Assembly: GCA_016699615.1 (NCBI GenBank)
Contig: CP064984.1
Location: 1-64,000, forward strand
Direction of reading: 5' to 3'
Source of the DNA: Sphingobacteriales bacterium
GTDB lineage: Bacteria > Bacteroidota > Bacteroidia > Chitinophagales > JADIYW01
Length of the DNA: 64,000 nt
In this document: in pieces, positions 7,245-15,462 of the stretch
Layout: each line of letters begins with the position of its first letter
Numbering within the stretch: position 1 is the stretch's first letter
The notes under the pieces: model-generated
What the model was told of the DNA's origin: nothing
Databases searched by the model: none
What the model saw: the letters and a program-made list of their open reading frames with translations, nothing else
Program-made: the position numbers and the translations under genes

Positions 7245-9022
7245 TTATAAGTTGTACTTTCCAGCTGCTAATACTTTTGCTGCAATTCTTCTGCGTGCTT
7301 CTTTTACATTTACTGGCTCGTATTTTGTAAATCTCTTTAAGCCCATCAACATAATTCTTAGTTCATCGCCTTCAGCATAAGATTGTAATGCGTCTTTTCC
7401 AGCTACGTTTATTCTATTCATTGCATCGTTAAAGAATACTTTTAAGATGTCTGTATATACTTGGTCAGTTTTTTCGCCTTTTTCGTATATCTTTTTCACA
7501 CGAAGTAATAATGATTCTGCTGTGTAAATATCTATTAAGATATCTGCTGCATTCATTATTATTTCTTGTTCGTTCTTAAGTTTTGCCATTAATTTTTGCA
7601 CTGCACCACCAGCTACTAATAAGAATGCTTTCTTTGCATTGGTAAGTGCTTTTTCTTCTGCTGCAAAAGGTGCATCACTTTCATCACCAAATTCTGGAAC
7701 GCCCATTAATTCTTTTTGAATTGCCATTCCTGGTGTCATCAAATCAATTTTGCCAGACATCGCTTTTTTCAACAACATATCAATAGATAATAATCTGTTG
7801 ATTTCATTTGTGCCTTCATATATTCTTGCAATTCTAGAATCTCTAAATGCTCTTGGTGCTCCTGTTTCTTCAGAATATCCCATTCCTCCATGTATTTGTA
7901 CATTTTCATCTACAATATAATCTAATACTTCAGAACCGAGAACTTTAATGATAGAACATTCAATTGAATATTCATCTGCAGACTTAATAATGCTTTTGAA
8001 AATTCTGTACCACTAGCTAAAGCTTCGTGTTCCATTTTCCCAATATCATTGGCACATCTATATGTTGATACTTCTAAAGCAAATATTTTAATTGCCATTT
8101 CTGCAATTTTATGTTGTATAGCGCCAAAATTTGCAATAGGTTGTCCAAATTGATGTCTTTCATTTGCATAAGTAACAGCCATGTTAAATGCTTGTCTTGC
8201 GCCACCTAATGCTGTTGCACCTAATTTGTATCTTCCTATGTTTAATATATTGAATGCAATTAAGTGACCTTTTCCTCTTTCGCCCAACATATTTTCTACT
8301 GGAATTTTACAATTCTCGAAAAATACTTGTCTTGTAGATGAACCTTTGATACCTAATTTATCTTCTTCTGCACCTAGACTTAAACCTGGTGTACCTTTTT
8401 CTACTAAAAATCCTGTAAATTCTTTGCCATCAATTTTTGCAAAAACTGTGAACAAATCTGCAAAGCCTGCGTTTGTAATCCACATTTTTTGTCCGTTTAA
8501 AATCCAAGATTTACCATCTTCTGAAAGTGTAGCTGTTGTTTTTGCACCTAAAGCATCAGAACCTGCGTTTGGCTCAGTTAAGCAATAAGATGCTGCCCAT
8601 TCGCCTGTAGCTAATTTTGGCAAATATTTTTCTTTTTGTGCATCTGTACCAAAGTATAATGTTGGTAATGTACCAATACCGATGTGTGCTATTGCTGTAG
8701 TAGCAAAAGAGCCTGTGCGTCCATATTCTTCAGCAATAATACAACCTGTAATTACATCTTGTTCCATACCATTGTATTGTGCTGGAATAGCTGTTGATAA
8801 TAAGCCTAATTCTCCTGCTTTTTCTAGTAAAGATTTTGATAAACCTTCTTGTTGTTTTTCAATTTCTTTAGTTTTGGTCATTACTTCTTTTTCTACGAAA
8901 TCAGAAGCCTTTTGACGAACCATAAGTTGCTCTTCTGTATGATCTTCTGGTGTAAAAACTTGTGCTGGAGTAGAATCTTTTATTACAAATTCTCCACCTT
9001 TTAATGATTTAATTTCTTCCAT
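7245..9022 (-). CDS. acyl-CoA dehydrogenase (VLCAD-like, about 592 aa), one-base frameshift
   Basis: FAD-dependent enzyme for the first oxidation of fatty-acid beta-oxidation. The N-terminal 350 residues carry ASYCLTEPNAGSDA and MWITNAGFADLF (FAD/substrate motifs) and ERHQFGQPI. After FSKALL (about 7984) the frame shifts. The other frame continues perfectly with KSADEYSIECSIIKVLGSEVLDYIVDENVQIHGGMGYS and then ARIYEGTNEIN, where the Glu of YEGT is the usual catalytic base. A missing A in the short A run at 7984-7985 (T on plus) restores the frame. The long C-terminal extension (about 200 residues beyond YEGT) fits very-long-chain types. It appears monocistronic, with its own terminator. Confidence 0.9.
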
Positions 9023-9107
9023 GCTATTATTTCTATTTATTGTTAGCTAAATTATTGTTTATTGTGTAATTTTTGTATTGGTATATTTTAATTTATTGAT
9101 AAGTAAT

Positions 9108-9818
9108 TTAAGAAAGATTGTGGAATACATGTTGTACATCATCATCTTGCTCTAATTTGTCTATCAATTCTAATACTTCATCAACCTGTTCTTCAGATAG
9201 TTCTTTTGTATGATTAGGCAATCTTTGTAATTCTGATTTAATTACTTCAATTTTTCTTGCTTCTAAAGCATTTTGCATAGAACCAAAATCTTGAAATGCT
9301 GCATAAATTACAAACTGACCTTCATCGTTTGTTTCTAAATTATCTAAACCAGCATCTATCAATTCTAATTCTAAATCATCTTTATTTAATCCAGTTGAAT
9401 TAATTGTGAAAACACCTTTTCTATCAAAAATAAAATCATGCATACCAGAAGTACCCATTGAGCCACCATTTTTATTCAATATTGTACGTAGATTGGCAAC
9501 AGTACGTACTGGATTGTCTGTAGCTGTTTCTATAACAATTGCTACTGCATGTGGTCCCATGCCTTCGTACACTACTTCTTCGTATGCTTTTTCATCTTTA
9601 GATGTTGCTCTTTTTATTGCAGCTTCAACTCTGTCTTTTGGCATTTGTACACTTTTGGCATTTTGAATTGCACGACGTAGCATTGGATTGTTTTCTGGAA
9701 TAGCACCGCCTGCTTTTACAGCAATGGCAATTTCTCTACCTACACGAGTAAAGTTTTTTGCCATTTTATCCCAGCGTGCCATTTTTGATGCTTTTCTATA
9801 TTCAAACGCTCTTCCCAT
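9108..9818 (-). CDS. yebC: YebC/PmpR family transcriptional or translational regulator
   Basis: A 236-residue YebC/PmpR (DUF28) protein. It starts MGRAFEYRKASKMARWDKMAK (family form MGRAFE.RK..) and contains GGSMGTSGMHDFIFDRKG and the domain core YEGMGPHAVAIVIET. The family has been described as DNA-binding regulators and, more recently, as translation factors easing ribosome stalling at proline runs; the sequence does not separate these roles. Length is normal. A Bacteroidetes promoter lies at 9883-9912. The gene is divergent from the TonB-C gene at 9917. Confidence 0.9.
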   Translation of the reverse strand: MGRAFEYRKASKMARWDKMAKNFTRVGREIAIAVKAGGAIPENNPMLRRAIQNAKSVQMPKDRVEAAIKRATSKDEKAYEEVVYEGMGPHAVAIVIETATDNPVRTVANLRTILNKNGGSMGTSGMHDFIFDRKGVFTINSTGLNKDDLELELIDAGLDNLETNDEGQFVIYAAFQDFGSMQNALEARKIEVIKSELQRLPNHTKELSEEQVDEVLELIDKLEQDDDVQHVFHNLS

Positions 9819-9882
9819 CTTAAAAATTTTATAATGAATTAAAAAAATAAAAATCTATATATTTATGCAGAAATTTTGGTCG

Positions 9883-9912
9883 CAAATATACTAACTTAGG
9901 CTATTATACAAA
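9883..9912 (-). promoter_or_regulatory. Bacteroidetes-type promoter for yebC
   Basis: On the minus strand a TTTG (9912-9909) is followed after 18 nt by TATATTTG (9890-9883), matching the TTTG/TAnnTTTG consensus. The predicted leader is about 60 nt. Confidence 0.6.
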
Positions 9913-9916
9913 AATT

Positions 9917-10363
9917 ATGAACGTAAAAAAGAAACAAAATTTCATAAAAAAACAGGAGTATCCTGGTGGAACTGTTGCGATGAGAAAATATTTTTCTGAA
10001 AATTTAAAATATCCAGAAATTGCAATAAAAAATAGGGTAGAAGGTAAAGTTCTTGTTGCCTATACTGTAGATTTTGATGGACATGTAAGTGATGCAAAAA
10101 TTCTAAAAGGAATTAGTACTGAATGTGATGCAGAAGCAATAAGATTGGTAAAAGGTTTGAAATTTTCAGCGCAAAATAACCATGGAATAAGAATAACATC
10201 AAGCCATAAGATAAAAGTTACTTTCAAACTACCAGCAATACAAATACCAAAAACACAAACAACATTGAAATATAATATAGTAAGCAAGAACAACAAAGTT
10301 GAAGAAAAAAAAATAACAAAACAAAATAACACCTATAACTACACTATTAAAATTGAAAAATGA
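9917..10363 (+). CDS. stand-alone TonB C-terminal domain protein
   Basis: A 148-residue product with no signal peptide and no membrane anchor. Residues 14-100 match the TonB C-terminal fold: YPGGTVAMRKYFSENLKYP, then NRVEGKVLVAYTVDFDGHV and CDAEAIRLVKGLKF. In Bacteroidota this domain is often found in energy transducers or fused to other modules. Here it stands alone with a lysine/asparagine-rich tail. Its stop overlaps the bshB1 start (ATGA), so the two are coupled. Without an anchor it cannot act as a classic TonB; its role is unknown. Confidence 0.75.
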   Translation: MNVKKKQNFIKKQEYPGGTVAMRKYFSENLKYPEIAIKNRVEGKVLVAYTVDFDGHVSDAKILKGISTECDAEAIRLVKGLKFSAQNNHGIRITSSHKIKVTFKLPAIQIPKTQTTLKYNIVSKNNKVEEKKITKQNNTYNYTIKIEK

Positions 10364-11079
10364 AATTAGATATATTAGTATTTGCAGCACATCCTGATGA
10401 TGCTGAATTGGCATGTGGAGGCACCATCGCAAAATATGTTGCCATGGGCAAGAAAATTGGAATTGTAGATTTAACTCAGGGAGAATTGAGTTCTAGAGGA
10501 GATGTGCCTACTCGAAAAAAGGAAACTGAAAATTCTAGTAAAATACTTGGAATTACAATAAGGGAAAATTTATTGTATAGAGATGGCTTTTTTGAGATTG
10601 ATGAACAACATCTGCTTGGTATCATAAAAAAAATAAGAAAATATCAGCCAGAGTTGATTTTATGTAATGCAATAAAAGATAGGCATCCTGATCATTCTAG
10701 AGCTGGTGAACTAGTAGCACGTGCAAATTTCCTGAGTGGCTTGCTAAAAATTGAAAGTCTTGAAGGAATGGAAAAACAAAAATCTTGGCGTGCCAGAAAA
10801 CTATTTCATTACATTCAAGAACAGTATGTTGAACCTAGTTTTGTTGTTGATATCAGTAATTTTATAGAACAAAAAATTGATTCTATAAGAGCATTTGAAT
10901 CACAGTTTTATAAAAGTGATGCGACAAATGAACCAAAAACAAAAATATCAAGTGAAGATTATATTGATTTTATTATAGCAAGATCTAAAGAAATGGGTAA
11001 TCAATGTAATTTTGAATACGCAGAAGGCTTTAGTTGTAATACTATAATTGGCGTTGATAATATATTTGATATCCATTAA
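10360..11079 (+). CDS. bshB1: bacillithiol biosynthesis deacetylase BshB1
   Basis: A 239-residue zinc-dependent LmbE/PIG-L family deacetylase that removes acetyl from GlcNAc-malate, the second step of bacillithiol synthesis. The hallmark AHPDDAEL (residues 10-17, zinc ligands and catalytic Asp) is present, with LTQGELSSRG and RHPDHSRAGELV (third zinc-ligand region). The full BshB1 length and the ELSSRGD motif favour BshB1 over generic PIG-L proteins. It starts inside the stop of the TonB-C gene. bshA and bshC are not in this window. Confidence 0.9.
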   Translation: MKLDILVFAAHPDDAELACGGTIAKYVAMGKKIGIVDLTQGELSSRGDVPTRKKETENSSKILGITIRENLLYRDGFFEIDEQHLLGIIKKIRKYQPELILCNAIKDRHPDHSRAGELVARANFLSGLLKIESLEGMEKQKSWRARKLFHYIQEQYVEPSFVVDISNFIEQKIDSIRAFESQFYKSDATNEPKTKISSEDYIDFIIARSKEMGNQCNFEYAEGFSCNTIIGVDNIFDIH

Positions 11080-11120
11080 GTTATTAATATATGGTATAAT
11101 AGCAAAAAATAGTTGGTAAA

Positions 11121-12181
11121 ATGGCTTAAAGCGTCAATTTTTATTGGTGTTTAGGGTATGGTTATTGAAAATGATTTCAATTTAATTTCTTTTACTTAAA
11201 AAATGGCTAAAAAAAAGTGCTGGTCGTGTGGTTCTAGCAATGTAATAAAATGGGGTTTTCAAAAAGGTAAACAACGTTTTAAATGTAAAGATTGTGGTCT
11301 ATTATTTATCAGACAAAATAAATCTGTTAGTTTATCTAACAAGTTTATTTGGTTTAAAAATGGATTTTACAAAGACAAACAATTACTGATTTAGCAATAG
11401 AAAGTAATTATAGTGTTCGGAGTTTAAAAAGCTTATTTGATACTTATCTGCAAAAAGCACCAACGCATAAATTCTATCCATCTGAACAACTTAATTTGCT
11501 TATTGATGGCACTTATTTTTCTAATAATATTTGCTTAATAATTTACCGAGATGATACGATAAAACTCACACAACTGTATAGGATTACTGATGGTGAATAT
11601 TTTGAAGAAATTAAAGAAGATTTACAAAATATCTTATCGCTTGGTATTCGTATAGATAGTATTACATGTGACGGTCACAAATCGATACTAAAAGCAATCA
11701 AGGTAGTTTGTAAGCAGGTTTATTTACAACGCTGTACAGTTCATATACAGAGAGAATGCAGAGCTTGGCTAACTACTCAACCTAAACATATTGCAGGTGT
11801 AGAGCTACTAGCTATTGTGCATCAATTACACACCATTATTACACATGAGCAATCTCATGATTGGATAAAACAAGTGCTAGACTGGCATTTAAAATACAGC
11901 TCATTTATTAATGAAAAATCATACAGCATTACCACAAATAGATATTGGTATAAACATAAAATGGTTCGTAAAGCATTTGTTCATATTAGAAACGCAATTC
12001 CTAACTTATTTACGTATCTATTTAATCCAAGAATACCAAAATCAACTAATGGCTTAGAGGCATTCTTCGGGCATCTCAAAAGTCATGTTTTAATGCATCG
12101 TGGATTGACCAAGGAACATAGAACCAATTTCATTAAATGGTATTTATACTTTAAAAATCAGAAATGAGTTTTTTTAGCCAT
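11121..12181. mobile_element. insertion sequence, IS256 family variant Zn-binding type (ends tentative)
   Basis: The transposase gene is bracketed by a short imperfect inverted repeat: ATGGCTTAAA at 11121 and its counterpart ending AGCCAT at 12176-12181 (9 of 10 positions). A direct TTGGTAA occurs at 11113-11119 and 12190-12196 but is offset from the inverted repeat, so neither boundary is firm. The element separates bshB1 from the glycosyltransferase cluster. Confidence 0.55.
11203..12167 (+). CDS. IS256-type transposase with N-terminal zinc ribbon, frameshifted
   Basis: The N-terminus holds a zinc ribbon (CWSCGSSNV...FKCKDCG, residues 6-32). A frame break in the A run at about 11356-11360 separates it from the MULE/DDE catalytic part, which restarts in frame as KWILQRQTITDLAIESNYSV. 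Catalytic acids are LLIDGTYF (first Asp), ITCDGHKSILKAI (second Asp) and GLEAFFGHL (Glu), with QRCTVHIQR between, as in IS256-like enzymes. Restoring one A gives about 321 residues. It could be a sequencing indel, a dead copy, or -1 frameshifting; TTTAAAAATGG does read correctly after a -1 slip, but it is a poor slippery site. Confidence 0.82.
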
Positions 12182-12189
12182 AGAACAAT

Positions 12190-12300
12190 TTGGTAATAAA
12201 AAATAAGGCAGTCTTAAAGACTGCCCATTACCATATTTGTATCAACCATATTGCTGGTAGGTTGCTCTCCAGCAGAGCCTACTTCCTCTTTTGGTTGACA
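12190..12300 (-). ncRNA. candidate structured RNA with pseudoknot and own terminator
   Basis: On the minus strand, GUCAACCA (12299-12292) pairs with UGGUUGAU (12248-12241). Inside, GUAG (12282-12279) pairs with CUAC (12260-12257). Within that, GCUCU (12278-12274) pairs with AGAGC (12268-12264), leaving loop GCUGG (12273-12269). That loop is complementary to CCAGC (12257-12253), giving a pseudoknot. A classic terminator follows (12225-12207, then a T tract). The multi-helix design in AT-rich surroundings argues for a functional RNA of roughly 100 nt, or a structured 3' UTR of the glycosyltransferase gene. It matches no RNA family I can name, and no clean promoter was seen. Confidence 0.45.
12200..12226 (-). 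terminator. intrinsic terminator
   Basis: Stem GGCAGUCU / AGACUGCC (12225-12207 on minus) with a UUA triloop, followed by UUAUUUUUUAUU. The flanking TGGTAAT (12191-12197) and ATTACCA (12227-12233) extend the palindrome. It would end transcripts coming from the STELLO-type gene or from the candidate RNA. Confidence 0.85.
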
Positions 12301-12417
12301 GTAGAATATTAAGCATTATTTTTAACAAAATCAACAACTATTTTTTGCACCATTACCTAATATATTAATAAATTACTACATAAAAAATATAACTATAACT
12401 TTCTAATAACAAATAAA

Positions 12418-13425
12418 TTATAGAATTTTATTTAAATCATCACTCCAAGCGTGTACTAATTCCATTTCTTCTTTACCAACATATCCATTTTTAGTTAACA
12501 TATCGTAACATAAAATCAAATCATTCAGTAAGTTATCTTTTCCACCTTTAAGTGATAAATCACTTAAATCATTTGCAATTTTTGCATTATTAAGATATCC
12601 AGGAATTTCATCTTCAAAATCTTTCAATAAATTATGTTCATTTCTTTCTTTCCAAACTGTAGCTTTATGATATAAGATACTCCAATCATTTTCCCATGCA
12701 ATTCTTTGTGCAACGAAACTTCTCCAAATATCTGTCATTCTAAAACTACAATAAGCTGGAAGATATAATAATGGAAATGCATCTTTGTACCATTGCGTAT
12801 TTTGACTATTGAATGGACTCCATGCATTATTTCCTAAAGCAATATTATGGTCAAAATCAAAATTTAGTGGAAGAGGATAAGTTAATCTATAAACTGCATC
12901 AACATCTGGATTTTCGTCAGCCAAACCTTGTTGAATTGGACAATCTATACTTTTTACACTAAAATTCGACAATTCAGGATGTGCTTTCTGTAATTCTTGC
13001 AATGGCAAACCTCTTGGCCAAATAAAGTTTTTAGAATAATATTTATAAATATTTACCCAACCAATATCTTTAACATCATATGCAGAAACATGTCTTTCAT
13101 TTTTAAAGTCCCAAAACTCATCTTTTGGCAAATTATCATCATCTGTTTCTACTAATTCTTCAAAACCTTGTTCTATAGCTATCAAGTAACCTATATTTTT
13201 ACGTGCATAATGTCTTGTTGGACAAATTTTTGCAAATTTTGAATCAAGTGTTAATTGACGCTCTACACTCCAAAAATCACAACCATCTAATTTAAATTCC
13301 GTTGGAGATTTGGTATCGCCAATACAAATAAAAGGCATATTGATTTCTGTACATTTTTTTGCGTACAATTGTAGTACTGGATGTTGGTCGTTTGCTATTG
13401 AAGTAATTACTAAAGCTTTCTTCAT
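12418..13425 (-). CDS. STELLO-type (DUF288) glycosyltransferase
   Basis: A 335-residue soluble protein. It has the family features MKKALVITSIA (N-terminal Rossmann strand), PTRHYARKNIGYLIAIEQG (about residues 75-93) and ELVETDDDNLPKDEFW, where the DDD run supplies the metal-binding acidic motif, plus WGRSF-like aromatic/Arg patches (DIWRSFVAQRIAWEN). STELLO proteins were first described in plants as Golgi glycosyltransferase-like proteins; bacterial relatives are thought to modify cell-surface glycans. It is followed on the same strand by a long structured 3' region, and a GT2 gene lies 34 bp upstream, so both are likely co-transcribed. Confidence 0.75.
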   Translation of the reverse strand: MKKALVITSIANDQHPVLQLYAKKCTEINMPFICIGDTKSPTEFKLDGCDFWSVERQLTLDSKFAKICPTRHYARKNIGYLIAIEQGFEELVETDDDNLPKDEFWDFKNERHVSAYDVKDIGWVNIYKYYSKNFIWPRGLPLQELQKAHPELSNFSVKSIDCPIQQGLADENPDVDAVYRLTYPLPLNFDFDHNIALGNNAWSPFNSQNTQWYKDAFPLLYLPAYCSFRMTDIWRSFVAQRIAWENDWSILYHKATVWKERNEHNLLKDFEDEIPGYLNNAKIANDLSDLSLKGGKDNLLNDLILCYDMLTKNGYVGKEEMELVHAWSDDLNKIL

Positions 13426-13459
13426 AATGTATTTATTTTCAAATTTTTATGTTAATCTA

Positions 13460-14194
13460 TTAAATTGATGGTGTATTACCTTTTAGGCGCTGTGTAAAAT
13501 ACCAAAGTAAAGTTTCATTCGCATTTTTTATAGCTTTTGAAGACACACGTGGTGATGGTGCTTGATAGTGAATTGGAATTTCTGCAATTCTGTGCTTTCT
13601 CAACAAATATTTTACTTCTGTTTGGTAAAAATGTGCTTTGGATTTTAGTGGATATTTTAACAATTTTCCAATAATTTCTCTATGGAAACCTTGAAATCCT
13701 GATGTCATGTCATACAATCTTGTACCTAAAAGCAGATTAGCTAACACAGTTCCAGATTTTGACAATAATCTTCTTCGCCATGGAGAATCGCCCATTGAAC
13801 CATCTTTGATAAATCTTGAGCCAAAAGCACATTCATTTCCTTCGTTTAATACGCGTAAATACATTGGAATTGCTCTTGGGTCGTGACTAAGACCTGCGTC
13901 CATTTCAATAATTATATCATGTCCATTATCATAAGCAACCTGAAATCCTTTTAGATATGCGTCTACAACATTTTTGTTGTCTGGTGCCCAAATAACTTCA
14001 AATCGATTATCTTCTTTTTCTAATGCTCTTGCCAACTCTAATGTCTTATCTTTAGATGCGTTATCAATCACAAAATAGATTTTCCCAGTACCAATTACAT
14101 CCATCACTCTTTTGAGCAAATCTACAAATGGTGCAAAATCTTCTTCTTCATTAGCCATAGGTATGGTGGCTGCCCAATTCGTGTATAAATACAT
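13460..14194 (-). CDS. GT2 family glycosyltransferase, polyprenyl-phosphate mannosyltransferase-like
   Basis: A 244-residue GT-A enzyme. The N-terminal IPMANEEEDF replaces the usual IP.YNE motif. FVIDNASKDKTLELAR and MDAGLSHDP (metal-binding, family form MDADLSHDP) follow, then GSRFIKDGSMG and SGFQGFHREI. These place it with dolichol/polyprenyl-phosphate sugar transferases, which load a sugar onto a lipid carrier at the inner membrane face. There are no membrane helices, so it is a peripheral enzyme. It sits upstream of the STELLO-type gene; together they suggest synthesis of a surface glycan. Confidence 0.82.
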   Translation of the reverse strand: MYLYTNWAATIPMANEEEDFAPFVDLLKRVMDVIGTGKIYFVIDNASKDKTLELARALEKEDNRFEVIWAPDNKNVVDAYLKGFQVAYDNGHDIIIEMDAGLSHDPRAIPMYLRVLNEGNECAFGSRFIKDGSMGDSPWRRRLLSKSGTVLANLLLGTRLYDMTSGFQGFHREIIGKLLKYPLKSKAHFYQTEVKYLLRKHRIAEIPIHYQAPSPRVSSKAIKNANETLLWYFTQRLKGNTPSI

Positions 14195-14281
14195 TCTATA
14201 ATTTTTTTCGCTAAAATACGTATATTTAAAATAATTGTATCTAAAACATTAACTAATTTTGCTAACATTTTATTGATAATT

Positions 14282-14665
14282 ATGATGGAGAAAAAAAGAT
14301 TTTCGTTGCTTAAACAAATTAAAAGTTTCAAATACGCTATAAATGGCATGAAAATATTGGTTGCTGATGAGCATAATTCCAGAATTCATATATTTTTTAT
14401 GTTGTTGGCAATTTCATGTGGATTCATTTTTAAAATTTCAATAGGCGAGTGGATTACGCTTTGCGTGCTGTTTGGCATTGTATTTTTGACTGAATTGATA
14501 AATTCTGCGATTGAAAATCTGTGTAATTATTTGACTATGGAAAACAATATTACCATAGGCAAAATAAAAGATTTGAGCGCTGCTGCAGTATTGGTAGCTG
14601 CAATAACATCATTTGTGGTAGGTTGTATTATTTTTATTCCAAAATTTTTATTGTTATTTAAATAG
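14282..14665 (+). CDS. dgkA: diacylglycerol kinase family membrane protein
   Basis: About 127 residues from the ATG at 14282 or 14285; the in-frame ATG at 14273 adds only three residues. It is a prokaryotic DgkA-type integral kinase, phosphorylating diacylglycerol or undecaprenol. Three membrane segments are visible. Family motifs are present: TELINSAIENLCN (Glu/Asn/Glu active site, residues about 76-88) and GKIKDLSAAAVLVAAI (Lys-Asp...SAAAVL). It is divergent from the GT2 gene. Undecaprenol kinase activity would fit a neighbouring glycan pathway, but that is inference. Confidence 0.88.
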   Translation: MMEKKRFSLLKQIKSFKYAINGMKILVADEHNSRIHIFFMLLAISCGFIFKISIGEWITLCVLFGIVFLTELINSAIENLCNYLTMENNITIGKIKDLSAAAVLVAAITSFVVGCIIFIPKFLLLFK

Positions 14666-14802
14666 TAGAAGCTTATTGATAAATAAGTCAATAGAGCATA
14701 AGTTTATATAAGTAATTAATAATCAACCATAATTTTGCAAAACTCTATTTAACATAATATAAATTATAAGACAAAAATATGTAGATTAAAATATCTAGTT
14801 TA

Positions 14803-15432
14803 TTATGGTATATCTAAGTATTTATGTGTTTGTAACGAAATATTCCATTCTGGATGTAATTTTACAAACACTATAATCTGTGGTAACATTTTTTCTTGAA
14901 CTGACCATTCAACTTGTAAATATAATTTTATTGCCTTGTCAGTTAGTAATTTATAATTCTCATAATTTTTTAGTGCAAAATCAAAATCTGATGCATTATA
15001 AATAATACATTTTAGTTCGTCTGCTTGTGCTAAAACTTCTGGTAAAACATTTTTGAATTTCTTTGGCGAAACGCAAATCCAATCTAATTTTGTATTTAAA
15101 CTATAACTTCCAGATGTTTCTATATTTATTTGATAATCAAATTTCTTAAGATAACTAACTAAAGTATTTATATCATACATTAATGGTTCGCCACCAGTGA
15201 TTACAATTAGTTTTGTTGGTGTTTTTTGAATGGCATTTATTAATGCTTCATAGCTCAATAATTGATTTTGTTTTACTGTCCAAGATTCTTTAACATCGCA
15301 CCAATGGCAACCAACATCACAACCAGCTAGTCTAATAAAATACGCTGCTGTGCCTGTAAAATAACCTTCGCCTTGAATCGTGTAAAAATGTTCCATTACT
15401 GGAATTTCTCGTTCAATATCAAAATTTAGCAT
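14803..15432 (-). CDS. queE: 7-carboxy-7-deazaguanine synthase QueE
   Basis: A 209-residue radical SAM enzyme that makes 7-carboxy-7-deazaguanine on the queuosine (preQ0) pathway. The cluster motif GCDVGCHWCD (CX3CX2C, about residues 34-43) and the preceding FYTIQGEGYFTGTAAYFIRLAG are diagnostic. VITGGEPLMY follows. A -7-like TACTTTTG lies 5 nt from the ATG. The gene begins 30 nt after the DUF5103 stop, so it can also be read through from there. queG is found at 57699. Confidence 0.93.
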   Translation of the reverse strand: MLNFDIEREIPVMEHFYTIQGEGYFTGTAAYFIRLAGCDVGCHWCDVKESWTVKQNQLLSYEALINAIQKTPTKLIVITGGEPLMYDINTLVSYLKKFDYQINIETSGSYSLNTKLDWICVSPKKFKNVLPEVLAQADELKCIIYNASDFDFALKNYENYKLLTDKAIKLYLQVEWSVQEKMLPQIIVFVKLHPEWNISLQTHKYLDIP

Positions 15433-15437
15433 TGATG

Positions 15438-15445
15438 CAAAAGTA
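15438..15445 (-). promoter_or_regulatory. possible -7 box immediately before queE
   Basis: TACTTTTG matches TAnnTTTG and ends 5 nt before the ATG. No TTG/TTTG is seen at the -33 spacing, so the call is weak. Confidence 0.3.
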
Positions 15446-15462
15446 CAAATAATGTGTTATTC

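Noticed and set aside
9406..9666. 86-residue open frame opposite yebC
   Set aside because: Antisense shadow with no independent signal.
11113..12196. TTGGTAA direct repeat as the target duplication of the IS
   Set aside because: It is offset by up to 8 bp from the best inverted repeat ends, so it may be coincidence.
12190..12300. SRP (4.5S) RNA
   Set aside because: Size and terminator fit, but the near-universal tetraloop helix (GGTC..CCGGAAGG..AGCAGCC) is absent.
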